From the NCBI RefSeq assembly GCF_042646205.1, contig NZ_JBHRTF010000004.1, forward strand, positions 1,054,001 through 1,118,000: a DNA stretch of 64,000 bases. The letters run 5' to 3'. Both the position numbers and the translations under genes were made by a program. The notes under the pieces are model-generated. The model made no database searches and was not told where the DNA came from. It worked only from the letters and a program-made list of their open reading frames with translations. The DNA comes from Cellvibrio fontiphilus_A (GTDB lineage: Bacteria > Pseudomonadota > Gammaproteobacteria > Pseudomonadales > Cellvibrionaceae). Shown here piece after piece: positions 33,250-42,512 of the stretch (within the stretch, counting starts at the first letter, position 1; the number at the start of each line of letters is the position of its first letter).

Positions 33250-34539
33250 ATGGAAATTTTTGTATTGCTGGGTCTGATTGTGCTGAACGGTGTATTTGCC
33301 ATGTCGGAAATTGCCATAGTTACCGCCAAGAAATCCCGCCTTACTGCGCTTGCGGCCAGAGGCAGTCACTCGGCTGCGGCCGCTTTAAAACTCGCCGAAG
33401 ACCCCACCCAATTCCTTTCCACTGTGCAAATTGGCATCACCTCTATCACCATCATGAGCGGTATTTTTGGTGAGTCGGTCTTTGCTGAGCCCTTTTCTAT
33501 CTGGCTGCAAAGTTTGGGGGTGCCCGCTCACTTCAGCGATAACTTTGCAACCGTGCTGGTGGTTACTGTGGTTACTTTTTTGTCCATCGTAGTGGGTGAG
33601 CTGGTGCCCAAACGTATTGGTCAGCTCAGTGCCGAGCGCATCGCCTGCGTGGTAGCGCGCCCCATGCAAATGCTGGCAATTGGTACCAAACCCTTTGTGC
33701 AGTTACTGACTATTTCCACCCGTTATGTCATGCGTATCCTGGGATTTAGCCAAGTGGGCGGTCAACAGGTTACTGAAGAGGATATTCACGCGATCCTCGA
33801 AGAGGGTTCCAGTTCAGGTATTTTGGAAGCGCAGGAACACGCGATGGTAAAAAACGTACTGCGCCTTGAAGAGCGCAGTATTGCATCGCTGATGGTGCCG
33901 CGTGCCGATGTCATTTATTTGGATACCGCCCTGACACTGGAGGAAAACTACGAGCGGGTTATGCAATCCCCTCACTCGCGTTTTCCGGTATGTACCAGAC
34001 AAAACGACAATGTGATTGGCATTATCAACGCAAAAGAATTACTGGCCGAAGCTATCCGCGGCAACCAGGTGGATCTGGCCACTATGGCGCAACCTTGCCA
34101 AGTAGTACCTGAATCCCTCACCGCGATGGAGTTGCTGGAGTTCTTCCGCTCTTCACGCAGCCAAATGGTGTTTGTGGTGGATGAATATGGCGATATGAAA
34201 GGCATAGTCACCCTGCAGGATTTGTTGGAGGCGCTTACCGGCGAGTTCATCAGCGAGAACGATCAGGACGCTTTTATTGTGCGTCGCGAAGACGGTTCCT
34301 TTTTGTTGGATGGCATGTTGCCGGTCCTTGATATCAAAGATTGCCTGGGTATAGCGGAGCTGCCGCAAGAGGGCGATTACCAGACCTTAAACGGCCTGAT
34401 CATGCTGCTTATGGGCCGTTTACCTGCAACCGGCGACAAAACAGAATTACAGGGCTGGCAGTTGGAGATTGTGGATATGGACGGACGCCGCATCGACAAA
34501 GTACTGGCCAGCAAAACCCTGCAAGACAGCGAAGACTAA
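33250..34539 (+). CDS. CNNM/CBS-domain membrane protein (HlyC/CorC family)
   Basis: A 429-residue protein with an N-terminal DUF21 (CNNM) membrane domain (LGLIVLNGVFAMSEIAIVTAKKSRL), a pair of CBS domains (RIEERSIASLMVPRADVIYLDT-like region and FVVDEYGDMKGIVTLQDLLEALTGE) and a C-terminal CorC/HlyC domain. Members act in Mg2+ or Co2+ efflux and metal tolerance; the old name hemolysin is misleading. ATG 33250 with AGGAC just upstream is chosen over the TTG at 33238. Confidence 0.88.
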   Translation: MEIFVLLGLIVLNGVFAMSEIAIVTAKKSRLTALAARGSHSAAAALKLAEDPTQFLSTVQIGITSITIMSGIFGESVFAEPFSIWLQSLGVPAHFSDNFATVLVVTVVTFLSIVVGELVPKRIGQLSAERIACVVARPMQMLAIGTKPFVQLLTISTRYVMRILGFSQVGGQQVTEEDIHAILEEGSSSGILEAQEHAMVKNVLRLEERSIASLMVPRADVIYLDTALTLEENYERVMQSPHSRFPVCTRQNDNVIGIINAKELLAEAIRGNQVDLATMAQPCQVVPESLTAMELLEFFRSSRSQMVFVVDEYGDMKGIVTLQDLLEALTGEFISENDQDAFIVRREDGSFLLDGMLPVLDIKDCLGIAELPQEGDYQTLNGLIMLLMGRLPATGDKTELQGWQLEIVDMDGRRIDKVLASKTLQDSED

Positions 34540-34656
34540 ACCCCCGCATACGTATTCATAGGGTTGCAGGCGCATCCCCACTTGGCACAGGCGCGACGAA
34601 TGGGCTTTACTCACCAAGCTCATTCTCATAATACCAAGCCAAATGGAGCCCAGTTG

Positions 34657-36390
34657 ATGAAACGTCTGCTTTCCCTGTTAATCGCCGCCAGCCTTGTTAC
34701 CGGCTGTTCCGATTCCGGCACATCCTCCCCACAACAACCCACTATCGCCAATAGCGCAAGCAGCGCTGCCTACCAATCCCTGACAATCAACGAAGATGCC
34801 AATGCCTGGTGGCATCAAGCCATTATTTATGAAATTTGGCCGCGCTCTTTTTATGACGCCGATGGTGACGGCAGTGGCGACTTTAACGGTATGACCAGCA
34901 AGCTGGATTATCTGAAAGATCTGGGGGTTAACGGTATTTGGCTCACGCCAGTGTTTGAAGCGCCCTCTTATCACGGTTACGACTTCCAGGATTTTTACAA
35001 TGTCGAATCCGATTACGGCACCATGGAAGAGTTTGAAAACTTTATCGCTGAAGCCCATAAACGCGATATCAAAGTCATTCTGGATTTGGTGCTTAACCAT
35101 ATCTCCGATAAACACGACTGGTTTATCAAATCCGCCAATAAAGAACCCGGCTACGAAGATTATTTCATCTGGCGCGATGATCGCCCGGAGAGCGGTTGGG
35201 GCCAGCCCTGGTCGAGCGAATCTAACCCGGCGGCGGTATGGCACTGGAACGAAACCCGCAAAGCCTATTACTACGGCGCCTTTGGTGGCAGCCAGCCGGA
35301 TTTGAACCTCACCAAACAAGTGGTGATCGATGAATTAAATAAACTCGCCACTTTCTGGTTGGAAAAAGGTGTGGATGGTTTCCGTTTGGATGCCGTGCGT
35401 TACGCGGTGGAAGAGGGCGGTTATCCACTACAAGCAGACACCAAAGGCACTATCGATTACTGGACTATTTTTACCCAGCATGTGAAATCCATAAAACCCG
35501 ATGCCATGTTGGTTGCTGAAGCCTGGGCCGATTTAAATACCATTGGCAAATACCGCAACAACGGCAAAGGGTTGGACTCTGCGTTTGATTTTGATTTTGG
35601 CACCATGGTGGTGGATATCCTCAACCCGGCGGTTAAACAAAGCGCGGATTTCGGCACCCTCGGCAACAATGCCATGCAACAAAACCGCGAGAATTTGTGG
35701 GCCAATTTAAAAGCCCGTAAAGCGGCAGCGCCGATGAATTATTTTTCACCCTTCCTCACCAACCACGATCAAAACCGCATTATGTTGTCGCTCAATGGCG
35801 ATATGAACAAAGCCAAAATTGCCGCGAGTTTATTGATGACAACACCCGGTACGCTGTACCTGTACTACGGTGAAGAAATTGGATTGTCGCAATACAAAAC
35901 CGGTGACGATCAATATCGCCGCGCGATTATGCAATGGGCCGACGAACCCTCCGCAGGTTTTAATACCACCGCCAACTTCTGGCTGGATCAAGGCAAGTGG
36001 TTCCCCTGGGTGCAAAACCACCAAGGCTGGTTTGCCAATTACTGGCAGGGTCTGCAAGGCAAAGGTTTGTCCGTTGCTGCGCAAAGTGCAGACGCCAACT
36101 CACTGCTCAACCACTACAAACGTTTAATCGCCGTGCGCAACGCCAACCCGGTGCTCAAACAACCCGACGAGGTGCGCTACTACCCCGTGGCTAATCAGGA
36201 TGTATGGCTGGTAGAAAAAATAGGCGAAACGGGCAGTGCCTGGGTGCTTATTAATTTGAATTCAAGTGCCGCCGCCGAAGTGCAAATCCCGACTGCCTTG
36301 CAAGGTGCACGCACCGAAAAACTCAGCGGTAAAGCAGTCACCCTGGGTGAGAGCATCACCCTGCAGCCCGCCGAAGCGATGATTTTTTAA
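34657..36390 (+). CDS. GH13 alpha-amylase-family lipoprotein
   Basis: A 577-residue glycoside hydrolase family 13 enzyme with a lipobox (SLVTGC), so it is anchored to the outer or inner membrane. The four GH13 regions are present: DLVLNH, GFRLDAVRY with the nucleophile Asp245, VAEAW with the acid/base Glu288, and TNHDQ with Asp371. The opening EIWPRSFYDADGDGSGDFNGM is typical of alpha-glucosidase/trehalose-synthase-like GH13 members. It probably cleaves maltooligosaccharides from starch at the cell surface; exact bond and product specificity cannot be told. GGAG lies before ATG 34657. A terminator follows. Confidence 0.88.
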   Translation: MKRLLSLLIAASLVTGCSDSGTSSPQQPTIANSASSAAYQSLTINEDANAWWHQAIIYEIWPRSFYDADGDGSGDFNGMTSKLDYLKDLGVNGIWLTPVFEAPSYHGYDFQDFYNVESDYGTMEEFENFIAEAHKRDIKVILDLVLNHISDKHDWFIKSANKEPGYEDYFIWRDDRPESGWGQPWSSESNPAAVWHWNETRKAYYYGAFGGSQPDLNLTKQVVIDELNKLATFWLEKGVDGFRLDAVRYAVEEGGYPLQADTKGTIDYWTIFTQHVKSIKPDAMLVAEAWADLNTIGKYRNNGKGLDSAFDFDFGTMVVDILNPAVKQSADFGTLGNNAMQQNRENLWANLKARKAAAPMNYFSPFLTNHDQNRIMLSLNGDMNKAKIAASLLMTTPGTLYLYYGEEIGLSQYKTGDDQYRRAIMQWADEPSAGFNTTANFWLDQGKWFPWVQNHQGWFANYWQGLQGKGLSVAAQSADANSLLNHYKRLIAVRNANPVLKQPDEVRYYPVANQDVWLVEKIGETGSAWVLINLNSSAAAEVQIPTALQGARTEKLSGKAVTLGESITLQPAEAMIF

Positions 36391-36400
36391 TACCACTCAG

Positions 36401-36441
36401 CCAATGCAGGGCCAAAACGGTTCTGCATTGGTCATTTTTTT
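36401..36441 (+). terminator. Rho-independent terminator after the GH13 gene
   Basis: CCAATGCAG (36401-36409) pairs with CTGCATTGG (36423-36431), followed by TCATTTTTTT. Confidence 0.88.
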
Positions 36442-36568
36442 AGCCCTCGCAGCATTATTCTCCCTTTATCCCCTCGCGTTTTAACCTTTCTTATTTGCCG
36501 ATGCTTTAGGTGCACTAGTATGCTGCAGTTATTTGCTGCGCCAACTGATCGCCTATTCGGAAAAAATA

Positions 36569-38284
36569 ATGAAACGCTGGTTACTTACATTTATTGCTGC
36601 AAGCTCTGCCTTGGGGCTGTCCACTTGGGCCGCCGACCTTCCTCCCGCTCTCGAAACCCCAACCAACGACTACGCCCGCGTCAGCGCTGACGGCAAGGTG
36701 GCGGTGGCAACGGTAAACCCCTACGCCTCGCAAATTGCCATGGAGGTAGTGGCGCGCGGTGGCAATGCGCTGGATGCGGCGATTGCGGCGACTTTTGCCT
36801 TGGGGGTGGTAGATGGCCACAACTCGGGCATTGGCGGCGGCTGTTTTATTCTGGTGCGCCTGGCCGATGGCAGGGTGCTGGCAATTGACGGGCGCGAAAT
36901 GGCGCCGGCGGCAGCCACCCGCGACATGTTTGTGGTGGATGGCAAAGCCGACCCTGAATTAAGTCGCACTGGGGCATTGGCGGTGGGTATTCCCGGTTCG
37001 GTGATGGCGCTGGACAAGTTGCGGCAACTGGGTGCGCAGCTGCGTTGGCGCGATTTGATATTGCCCTCTGCCGAGTTGGCGGATAAAGGATTTGTCGTTT
37101 CCCATGCGCTTGCGGAGCGCTTGGTAGCCACCGCACCTAACCTGGCTAAATTCCCTGCGAGTGCAGCGATTTATCTGGATGACAAACAACAGCCCTGGGC
37201 GACGGGCAGTGAACTGCGTCAGGCGGATTTGGCAGATACTTACCGTGCGCTTGCCAAACAGGGGCCGGGTTATTTTTATCAGGGCGACTTTGCGCGCAAA
37301 ACCGAGCGCTGGATGGAGCAAAACGGCGGTTTGATTACGCGCAAGGATTTTTCCAATTACCAGATCAAAATGCGCAGGCCGGTGGTATCTGAGTTTGCCG
37401 GTTACACCCTCTATGGCTTTCCTCCACCCAGTTCCGGCGGCACCCATGTGGCGCAGATATTGAACATTCTGGAAGCCTTTGGTTTGGAAAAAACCACCAG
37501 CAGCGAGCGCTATCACCTGATTGCCGAGGCAATGAAGTTTGCCTTTGCCGACCGCGCCCACTGGTTGGGCGATGCCGATTTCACCCGTGTTCCAAAAGGC
37601 CTTACCGATAAAAACTACGCGCGCAGCATCGCGCAGAAAATCACTCTGGAAAAAACCACGGCAGATATTAGCTATGGTAATCCCGAGGTGGATATCCAAC
37701 ACCTGATGAACAAACACACCACCCACATCGCGGCGGCAGATTTACAGGGCAATTGGGTCGCCATCACCTCCACGGTAAACACCAGTTTTGGCAGCAAGGT
37801 GGTTATTCCCGGCACGGGCGTGGTGCTCAACAACCAGATGGATGACTTCTCCGCGCAAGTGGGTGCCGCCAATGCCTTTGGTTTGGTGGGCTCGGATGCT
37901 AATGCGATTGCCGCTAAAAAACGCCCGCTCTCCAGCATGAGCCCAACGCTCGTATTCAAAGGCGAGCAACCGGTGATGACACTCGGCGCCGCCGGCGGCC
38001 CCACCATTATTTCGCAAGTGGTACAAACGCTGTTGTATCGCCTGCAATACGATATGCCACTGGCCGAGGCCATGGCACAACCGCGTATTCACCAGCAGTG
38101 GAACCCCAACCTGTTATTTGTGGAAGCCGCCATGCCCGCACCTATCCAGCAGTCACTGCAGCAAAAAGGGCATCAACTCAAAGTCTGGCCGCGCATGGGC
38201 GCTTCACAGGCGATTGAACTGAAAGACGGAAAACTCATACCGGTGGCTGAGCCAAGGGTGATTGAGCAAAACAGCGGGCGGTGA
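36569..38284 (+). CDS. ggt: Gamma-glutamyltransferase
   Basis: A 571-residue periplasmic gamma-glutamyltransferase that hydrolyses glutathione or transfers its glutamyl group. A signal peptide ends near residue 22 (LSTWA). The proenzyme is expected to cleave itself at Thr384 (in NKHTTHIAAA), which becomes the N-terminal nucleophile of the small subunit. The substrate-binding SSMSPT (in PLSSMSPTLVF) and the oxyanion glycine pair (LGAAGGP) are also seen. ATG 36569 begins the signal peptide; the upstream 12-codon extension is rejected. It is not obviously in an operon. Confidence 0.92.
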   Translation: MKRWLLTFIAASSALGLSTWAADLPPALETPTNDYARVSADGKVAVATVNPYASQIAMEVVARGGNALDAAIAATFALGVVDGHNSGIGGGCFILVRLADGRVLAIDGREMAPAAATRDMFVVDGKADPELSRTGALAVGIPGSVMALDKLRQLGAQLRWRDLILPSAELADKGFVVSHALAERLVATAPNLAKFPASAAIYLDDKQQPWATGSELRQADLADTYRALAKQGPGYFYQGDFARKTERWMEQNGGLITRKDFSNYQIKMRRPVVSEFAGYTLYGFPPPSSGGTHVAQILNILEAFGLEKTTSSERYHLIAEAMKFAFADRAHWLGDADFTRVPKGLTDKNYARSIAQKITLEKTTADISYGNPEVDIQHLMNKHTTHIAAADLQGNWVAITSTVNTSFGSKVVIPGTGVVLNNQMDDFSAQVGAANAFGLVGSDANAIAAKKRPLSSMSPTLVFKGEQPVMTLGAAGGPTIISQVVQTLLYRLQYDMPLAEAMAQPRIHQQWNPNLLFVEAAMPAPIQQSLQQKGHQLKVWPRMGASQAIELKDGKLIPVAEPRVIEQNSGR

Positions 38285-38354
38285 TCGCTGCTATTACTGC
38301 GGGTCTTAATAAGAATAAACGACAATATTCACGACGATGTACAAAGGAGTTTTT

Positions 38355-41300
38355 ATGTGGTGCAGGGTAATTGCGGTCAGTCTAGTGGGTTTGATGACGG
38401 TGGCGCAGGTTGTTGAAGCATCAAGTTCAGCTGCGGCAGGTAGCGGGCTGCAAACGGCTGTAACAGAGGCGTCTGCCCAACGGAAAATCACGGTCAGCCA
38501 GGATCAATCGCTGACAGGTAATACCCTCGCACCCCTGGTGCAAGAGTTTGAGTTGCAGCACCAGGGTGTTTTGGCGCTCACCAGGAACGCGAGTGGAATA
38601 CAAACTCAACGACAGGCTAGTTCCCAGCCCCAGCGGTTTTTGGTCAGGTTAAAAGACCAGCCGTTGAATCCTTACCTGAAACAACAGCGCCGCCAATTGG
38701 CCACCAATGGAAAACTGTCGCGCGCGCAGCAACAGCAGCTAGCCAAGTCGGTAGTCAGTTATCGCCAGCAGTTGCAGAAACGCCAGGCTGATACGCTCGC
38801 AGAGTTGCGCAAACAGAAACTGGTATCCCAAGTCCACCGGCAGTTCACCCAGTTAACCAATACCCTGAATGTCACCGCCACTGGCGCCCAGATTGAACGC
38901 ATTCGCCGTTTGCCACAGGTGGCAGCGGTCTACCCTGACCATAAAGTCACCGCCAATCTGGCTGAGAGTGTACCCCTAACCGAGGCGCCCCAACTTTGGG
39001 CGATGCGCGATGCCTTGGGGTTTCCGCTGACCGGGCGCGGCGTGACAGTGGCTATCCTCGATACCGGAATTGATTACACCCACCCGGATTTGGGGGGCTG
39101 CATAGGTGCGGGTTGCAAGGTTGTGGGCGGCCATAATTTTATTGAATGGGAAGATCCAACCAACCCCATGGACATTCACGGGCACGGCACCCATGTGGCG
39201 GGCATAGTTGCCGCCAAAGGTGTGTTGACCGGTATGGCGCCGGATGTGAGCCTCTACGCCTACAAGGTGCTGACCGACAACGGTTGGGGCAATAACAGCA
39301 GCATTATCGCGGCACTGGAAAAGGCGGTAGATCCCGATGGCGACCCGCTGACCGACGACCAGATTGATATAGTCAACATGAGCCTTGGCGGCCCCGGTGC
39401 ACCGGACTCGCCGCTTTCCGAGGCGGCAAATAATGCTGCACAAGCGGGCGTTCTGGTGGTGGTGGCGGCAGGCAATAGCGGCAGCAATTACTCCACCATC
39501 GATTCGCCGGGTAACGCGGAATTGGTGTTAACCGTAGGTGCGAGTGATAACTATGGCGCTATTGCCGACTTCAGCTCGCGTGGGCCTATAGTCGGCAAGC
39601 AATATGTAAAACCGGAAATTGTGGCACCCGGGGTGGATATTAATTCCACCAAACCGGGCGGTAGCTATGTGCGCCTCAGCGGTACCAGTATGGCAACGCC
39701 CCATGTGGCGGGCGGCGCAGCCCTGCTCAAACAACGCTTTCCCGAATTATCGGCGAATGAAATCAAAACCCTGCTGATCAACAATACCTCCGACCTTGGG
39801 CAGAACGTGTTTACCCAGGGTGCCGGCCTGATGAAATTGCTTGCGGCAGCTAACGCCAAGGTGCTGATCCTGCCGAGGTTACTCAATGCCGGTTCGGTTA
39901 ATCTGACCGAGGCAAGTTGGACGCCGCAGCTGCCCGTCAGCGTGAAAAACATTAGCGCCAGTCCGGTTACTGTGTCGCTTCGCGCCCCTGAAACATACCC
40001 CGCCGGCGCTTCCGCAGCGGTCACCCCGGCAGAACCCCAGATGCTCGCAGCAGGGCAGGAGCAATCGTTTAACCTGCAACTGATTGTCGATCCACAAGCC
40101 TTGCCCTATGCGGACAGTCCCACCTTGCACCATGAAATTACCGCCAAATTGGAGGTTGATAGCCAACCGGTGACCCTACCATTGGTATTTGCCAAGTCTG
40201 CGCGCTTAAACCTGGATTTTGTGGGAGCGCCCTGGGTGCTGCATATCTTTAATGACTCAGGTAGTTACTTTGCATTTGACTCTTTTAATGACTGCAGCGC
40301 GCCACCGCCAAACTATGGTGTGGATGTAAAGCCCGGCACTTATAACTTGCAAGTTGCTTTTTACAACAGTGATTGCTCAGTGACCGCTATGGTATTCAAG
40401 GAAAATATTGAGGTAACGGGTGATACCCGGGTAGCAGTGGATATTAATTCAGCGGTTAACCAGGTCGCGATAGGCACTATCAAGGATGAGCAGGGCGCGG
40501 TGATGAATCTGGATGGAATACGGGCGTTTGATAAAACCCTGATCTGGTTTAATCCCGAAGCCTCCATTAGTGGCTTGTTCTTTTTGGGAAGCAGTGGCCA
40601 GGACATCATTCGAGTGTCACCCGTCTCGGATAAGTTCAAACTACAAGTCTCCACCATGTTTAGCTTACCCGATACCCGCCCCGGCACACTGGGGCAATAC
40701 TTTGTGCTGGATGAGGTTTTTCCTGAGGGTATCAGCGGTAGTCATTTTTTGGATTTGGATATGGCTACTGCTGGTAGTGTGAATTTCCGTTATGAAGATG
40801 CCGATATTTTGGCTAACGGCGTCACCTTTGGCGTGGGATCCACCATGCTCAAATCACTGACTGGATTATGGGGGGCAAGCAGTTTTCAGCTTGGCAGTGA
40901 GGTTTACTACGAGCCCATTGAGGCCAGGGTATTCACCAATATCGCAACACTGGATGAAGGCGAGTGGTATCCCGAATTCGGGGTCTATCACTACAACCCC
41001 GATCCATCGGTTTGGAGCCGTGAGTTGATGCGTACCGGCCCCATGGCGTTTACTGAACGGAACAGCTTTACCAAGTTAGACGGTGCATTTTCAGTGGTGG
41101 ACGAGACTAATTACCGCAGCGATAGCAGCGATTTGGTCATCAGTGACAGTGCTTATTTCCTCGCGGCCGAGTACCGTTACGACGCTTCGGGCAAGCAGTT
41201 GTCGGTGCGCAATATCTCGCGCAGTGACGCATCCAGTTTCACTGTGCAGCGCGATCATCAGGAAAATAATTTTTTTGATGCCATGCCCTACCGGCAATAC

Positions 41301-42512
41301 TGCAATGGGCAATTAATTAATCAGGCCGAAGTGAATGGTAGTAATTTCACTCTGTTATTTACTGATCCAACTGGCGTAGCGAATTGCGATGCGAACCTTG
41401 CTCTGGAGTTTGATCAGCCGACCCGCTTGTTGGGCCGGTTTGGGCAGTCCATCAGCCGCCTGGAGATAGACGCCGCTGCAATCAAGGCAATGGGCGATGT
41501 CAGCGTTTACGGGCCTGAATTACAGATGCTTGAGTTCCGTAGTGATGGTCGGACTACACGGGTGCTTAACGGTAATGACCTTGAAGTGCTATTGCGTGCA
41601 ACCGATGGCCAGTCGGCCAGTTTGGATATGCAGGCGGGCCAGGTGCAGTTGGAGTACCGTCTTGACGGCGATTCAAATTGGGTTGCTCTGCCGCTCACCC
41701 AGGTGGCAAATAACTACTCTGCCAAGCTACCGGTAATTGCAGGGGCGCGCTCGGGCTCGTTGCGTATCGGCTTGCGCAATACACTGGGAATCAACCAAAT
41801 CAATACACTCAATAATGTGTTCTGGTTGGGAACTGACGGCAAAGAGCAGGGCGTACAGCCGCCAGTCATTAGCCCATTGCCTCCCTTGGTATTTGAAGCC
41901 ACCGGGCGCGAAACCAGTGTTGACCTGCCAGCGGTTGTGGCCACAGATCCTATCGATGGTCAAATCACCGCAGTTGCCAGTAATTTGGGGCCCTTTGCCT
42001 TGGGCGAACACAACATCTATTGGCAGGCGACCAATTCGATTGGTAAAAAAACCAGGGTGGTTCAGCGCCTGAGTATTATCGATACCACCCCACCGCAGGT
42101 GATACCGCCGGCTGACCTGCAAGTGGAAGCCACAGGAGGCTTTACCCAAGTCAATCTGGGCGCGGCGCGGGCTATAGATTTGGTGGATGGTGAGGTGCCG
42201 GTCTGGACTGATCACAGCGGTGTTTTTGAGCCAGGTGTACACAGCGTTAGTTGGCGCGCGTTTGATAATCGCGGCAACATGGGCAGTGCCTTTCAGCGGG
42301 TGACTGTGGTTGCACAATCCAGTGTTGCATCCAGCAGTTCATCCAGCAGTGCAGCCAGCAGCCGGGCGGCAACGGGTGGTGGGTCAGGTGGGGGATCGGG
42401 TGGCGCCAGCTCGGGCGGAGGTGGTGGAGGTTCCAGCTCCACCCTGATCCTGTTTATGTTACTGGCAATGGCAAGCGGCGCAGTGCGCTTTTCTTCCCCC
42501 AAGCGCCTTTAG
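38355..42512 (+). CDS. Secreted S8 subtilase with HYR domains and GlyGly-CTERM-like tail
   Basis: A 1385-residue secreted protease. After the signal peptide is an inhibitor-like propeptide (FLVRLKDQPLNPYLKQQ to about residue 200), then the subtilisin domain with the triad Asp236 (AILDTGID), His277 (HGTHVAG) and Ser445 (GTSMATPHVAGG). A long accessory region with beta-rich segments follows, then two HYR-type repeats (DLPAVVATDPIDGQ and VNLGAARAIDLVDGE). The C-terminus is a poly-Ser linker, a Gly-rich stretch, a hydrophobic segment (STLILFMLLAMASGAV) and a basic end (SSPKRL), as in GlyGly-CTERM proteins processed by rhombosortase. AAAGGAG sets ATG 38355. Its stop overlaps the convergent RND gene by four bases. 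Confidence 0.9.
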   Translation: MWCRVIAVSLVGLMTVAQVVEASSSAAAGSGLQTAVTEASAQRKITVSQDQSLTGNTLAPLVQEFELQHQGVLALTRNASGIQTQRQASSQPQRFLVRLKDQPLNPYLKQQRRQLATNGKLSRAQQQQLAKSVVSYRQQLQKRQADTLAELRKQKLVSQVHRQFTQLTNTLNVTATGAQIERIRRLPQVAAVYPDHKVTANLAESVPLTEAPQLWAMRDALGFPLTGRGVTVAILDTGIDYTHPDLGGCIGAGCKVVGGHNFIEWEDPTNPMDIHGHGTHVAGIVAAKGVLTGMAPDVSLYAYKVLTDNGWGNNSSIIAALEKAVDPDGDPLTDDQIDIVNMSLGGPGAPDSPLSEAANNAAQAGVLVVVAAGNSGSNYSTIDSPGNAELVLTVGASDNYGAIADFSSRGPIVGKQYVKPEIVAPGVDINSTKPGGSYVRLSGTSMATPHVAGGAALLKQRFPELSANEIKTLLINNTSDLGQNVFTQGAGLMKLLAAANAKVLILPRLLNAGSVNLTEASWTPQLPVSVKNISASPVTVSLRAPETYPAGASAAVTPAEPQMLAAGQEQSFNLQLIVDPQALPYADSPTLHHEITAKLEVDSQPVTLPLVFAKSARLNLDFVGAPWVLHIFNDSGSYFAFDSFNDCSAPPPNYGVDVKPGTYNLQVAFYNSDCSVTAMVFKENIEVTGDTRVAVDINSAVNQVAIGTIKDEQGAVMNLDGIRAFDKTLIWFNPEASISGLFFLGSSGQDIIRVSPVSDKFKLQVSTMFSLPDTRPGTLGQYFVLDEVFPEGISGSHFLDLDMATAGSVNFRYEDADILANGVTFGVGSTMLKSLTGLWGASSFQLGSEVYYEPIEARVFTNIATLDEGEWYPEFGVYHYNPDPSVWSRELMRTGPMAFTERNSFTKLDGAFSVVDETNYRSDSSDLVISDSAYFLAAEYRYDASGKQLSVRNISRSDASSFTVQRDHQENNFFDAMPYRQYCNGQLINQAEVNGSNFTLLFTDPTGVANCDANLALEFDQPTRLLGRFGQSISRLEIDAAAIKAMGDVSVYGPELQMLEFRSDGRTTRVLNGNDLEVLLRATDGQSASLDMQAGQVQLEYRLDGDSNWVALPLTQVANNYSAKLPVIAGARSGSLRIGLRNTLGINQINTLNNVFWLGTDGKEQGVQPPVISPLPPLVFEATGRETSVDLPAVVATDPIDGQITAVASNLGPFALGEHNIYWQATNSIGKKTRVVQRLSIIDTTPPQVIPPADLQVEATGGFTQVNLGAARAIDLVDGEVPVWTDHSGVFEPGVHSVSWRAFDNRGNMGSAFQRVTVVAQSSVASSSSSSSAASSRAATGGGSGGGSGGASSGGGGGGSSSTLILFMLLAMASGAVRFSSPKRL

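Noticed and set aside
36959..37726. A 255-codon minus-strand frame inside ggt
   Set aside because: It lies entirely antisense to a gene with intact catalytic motifs and shows no independent signal.
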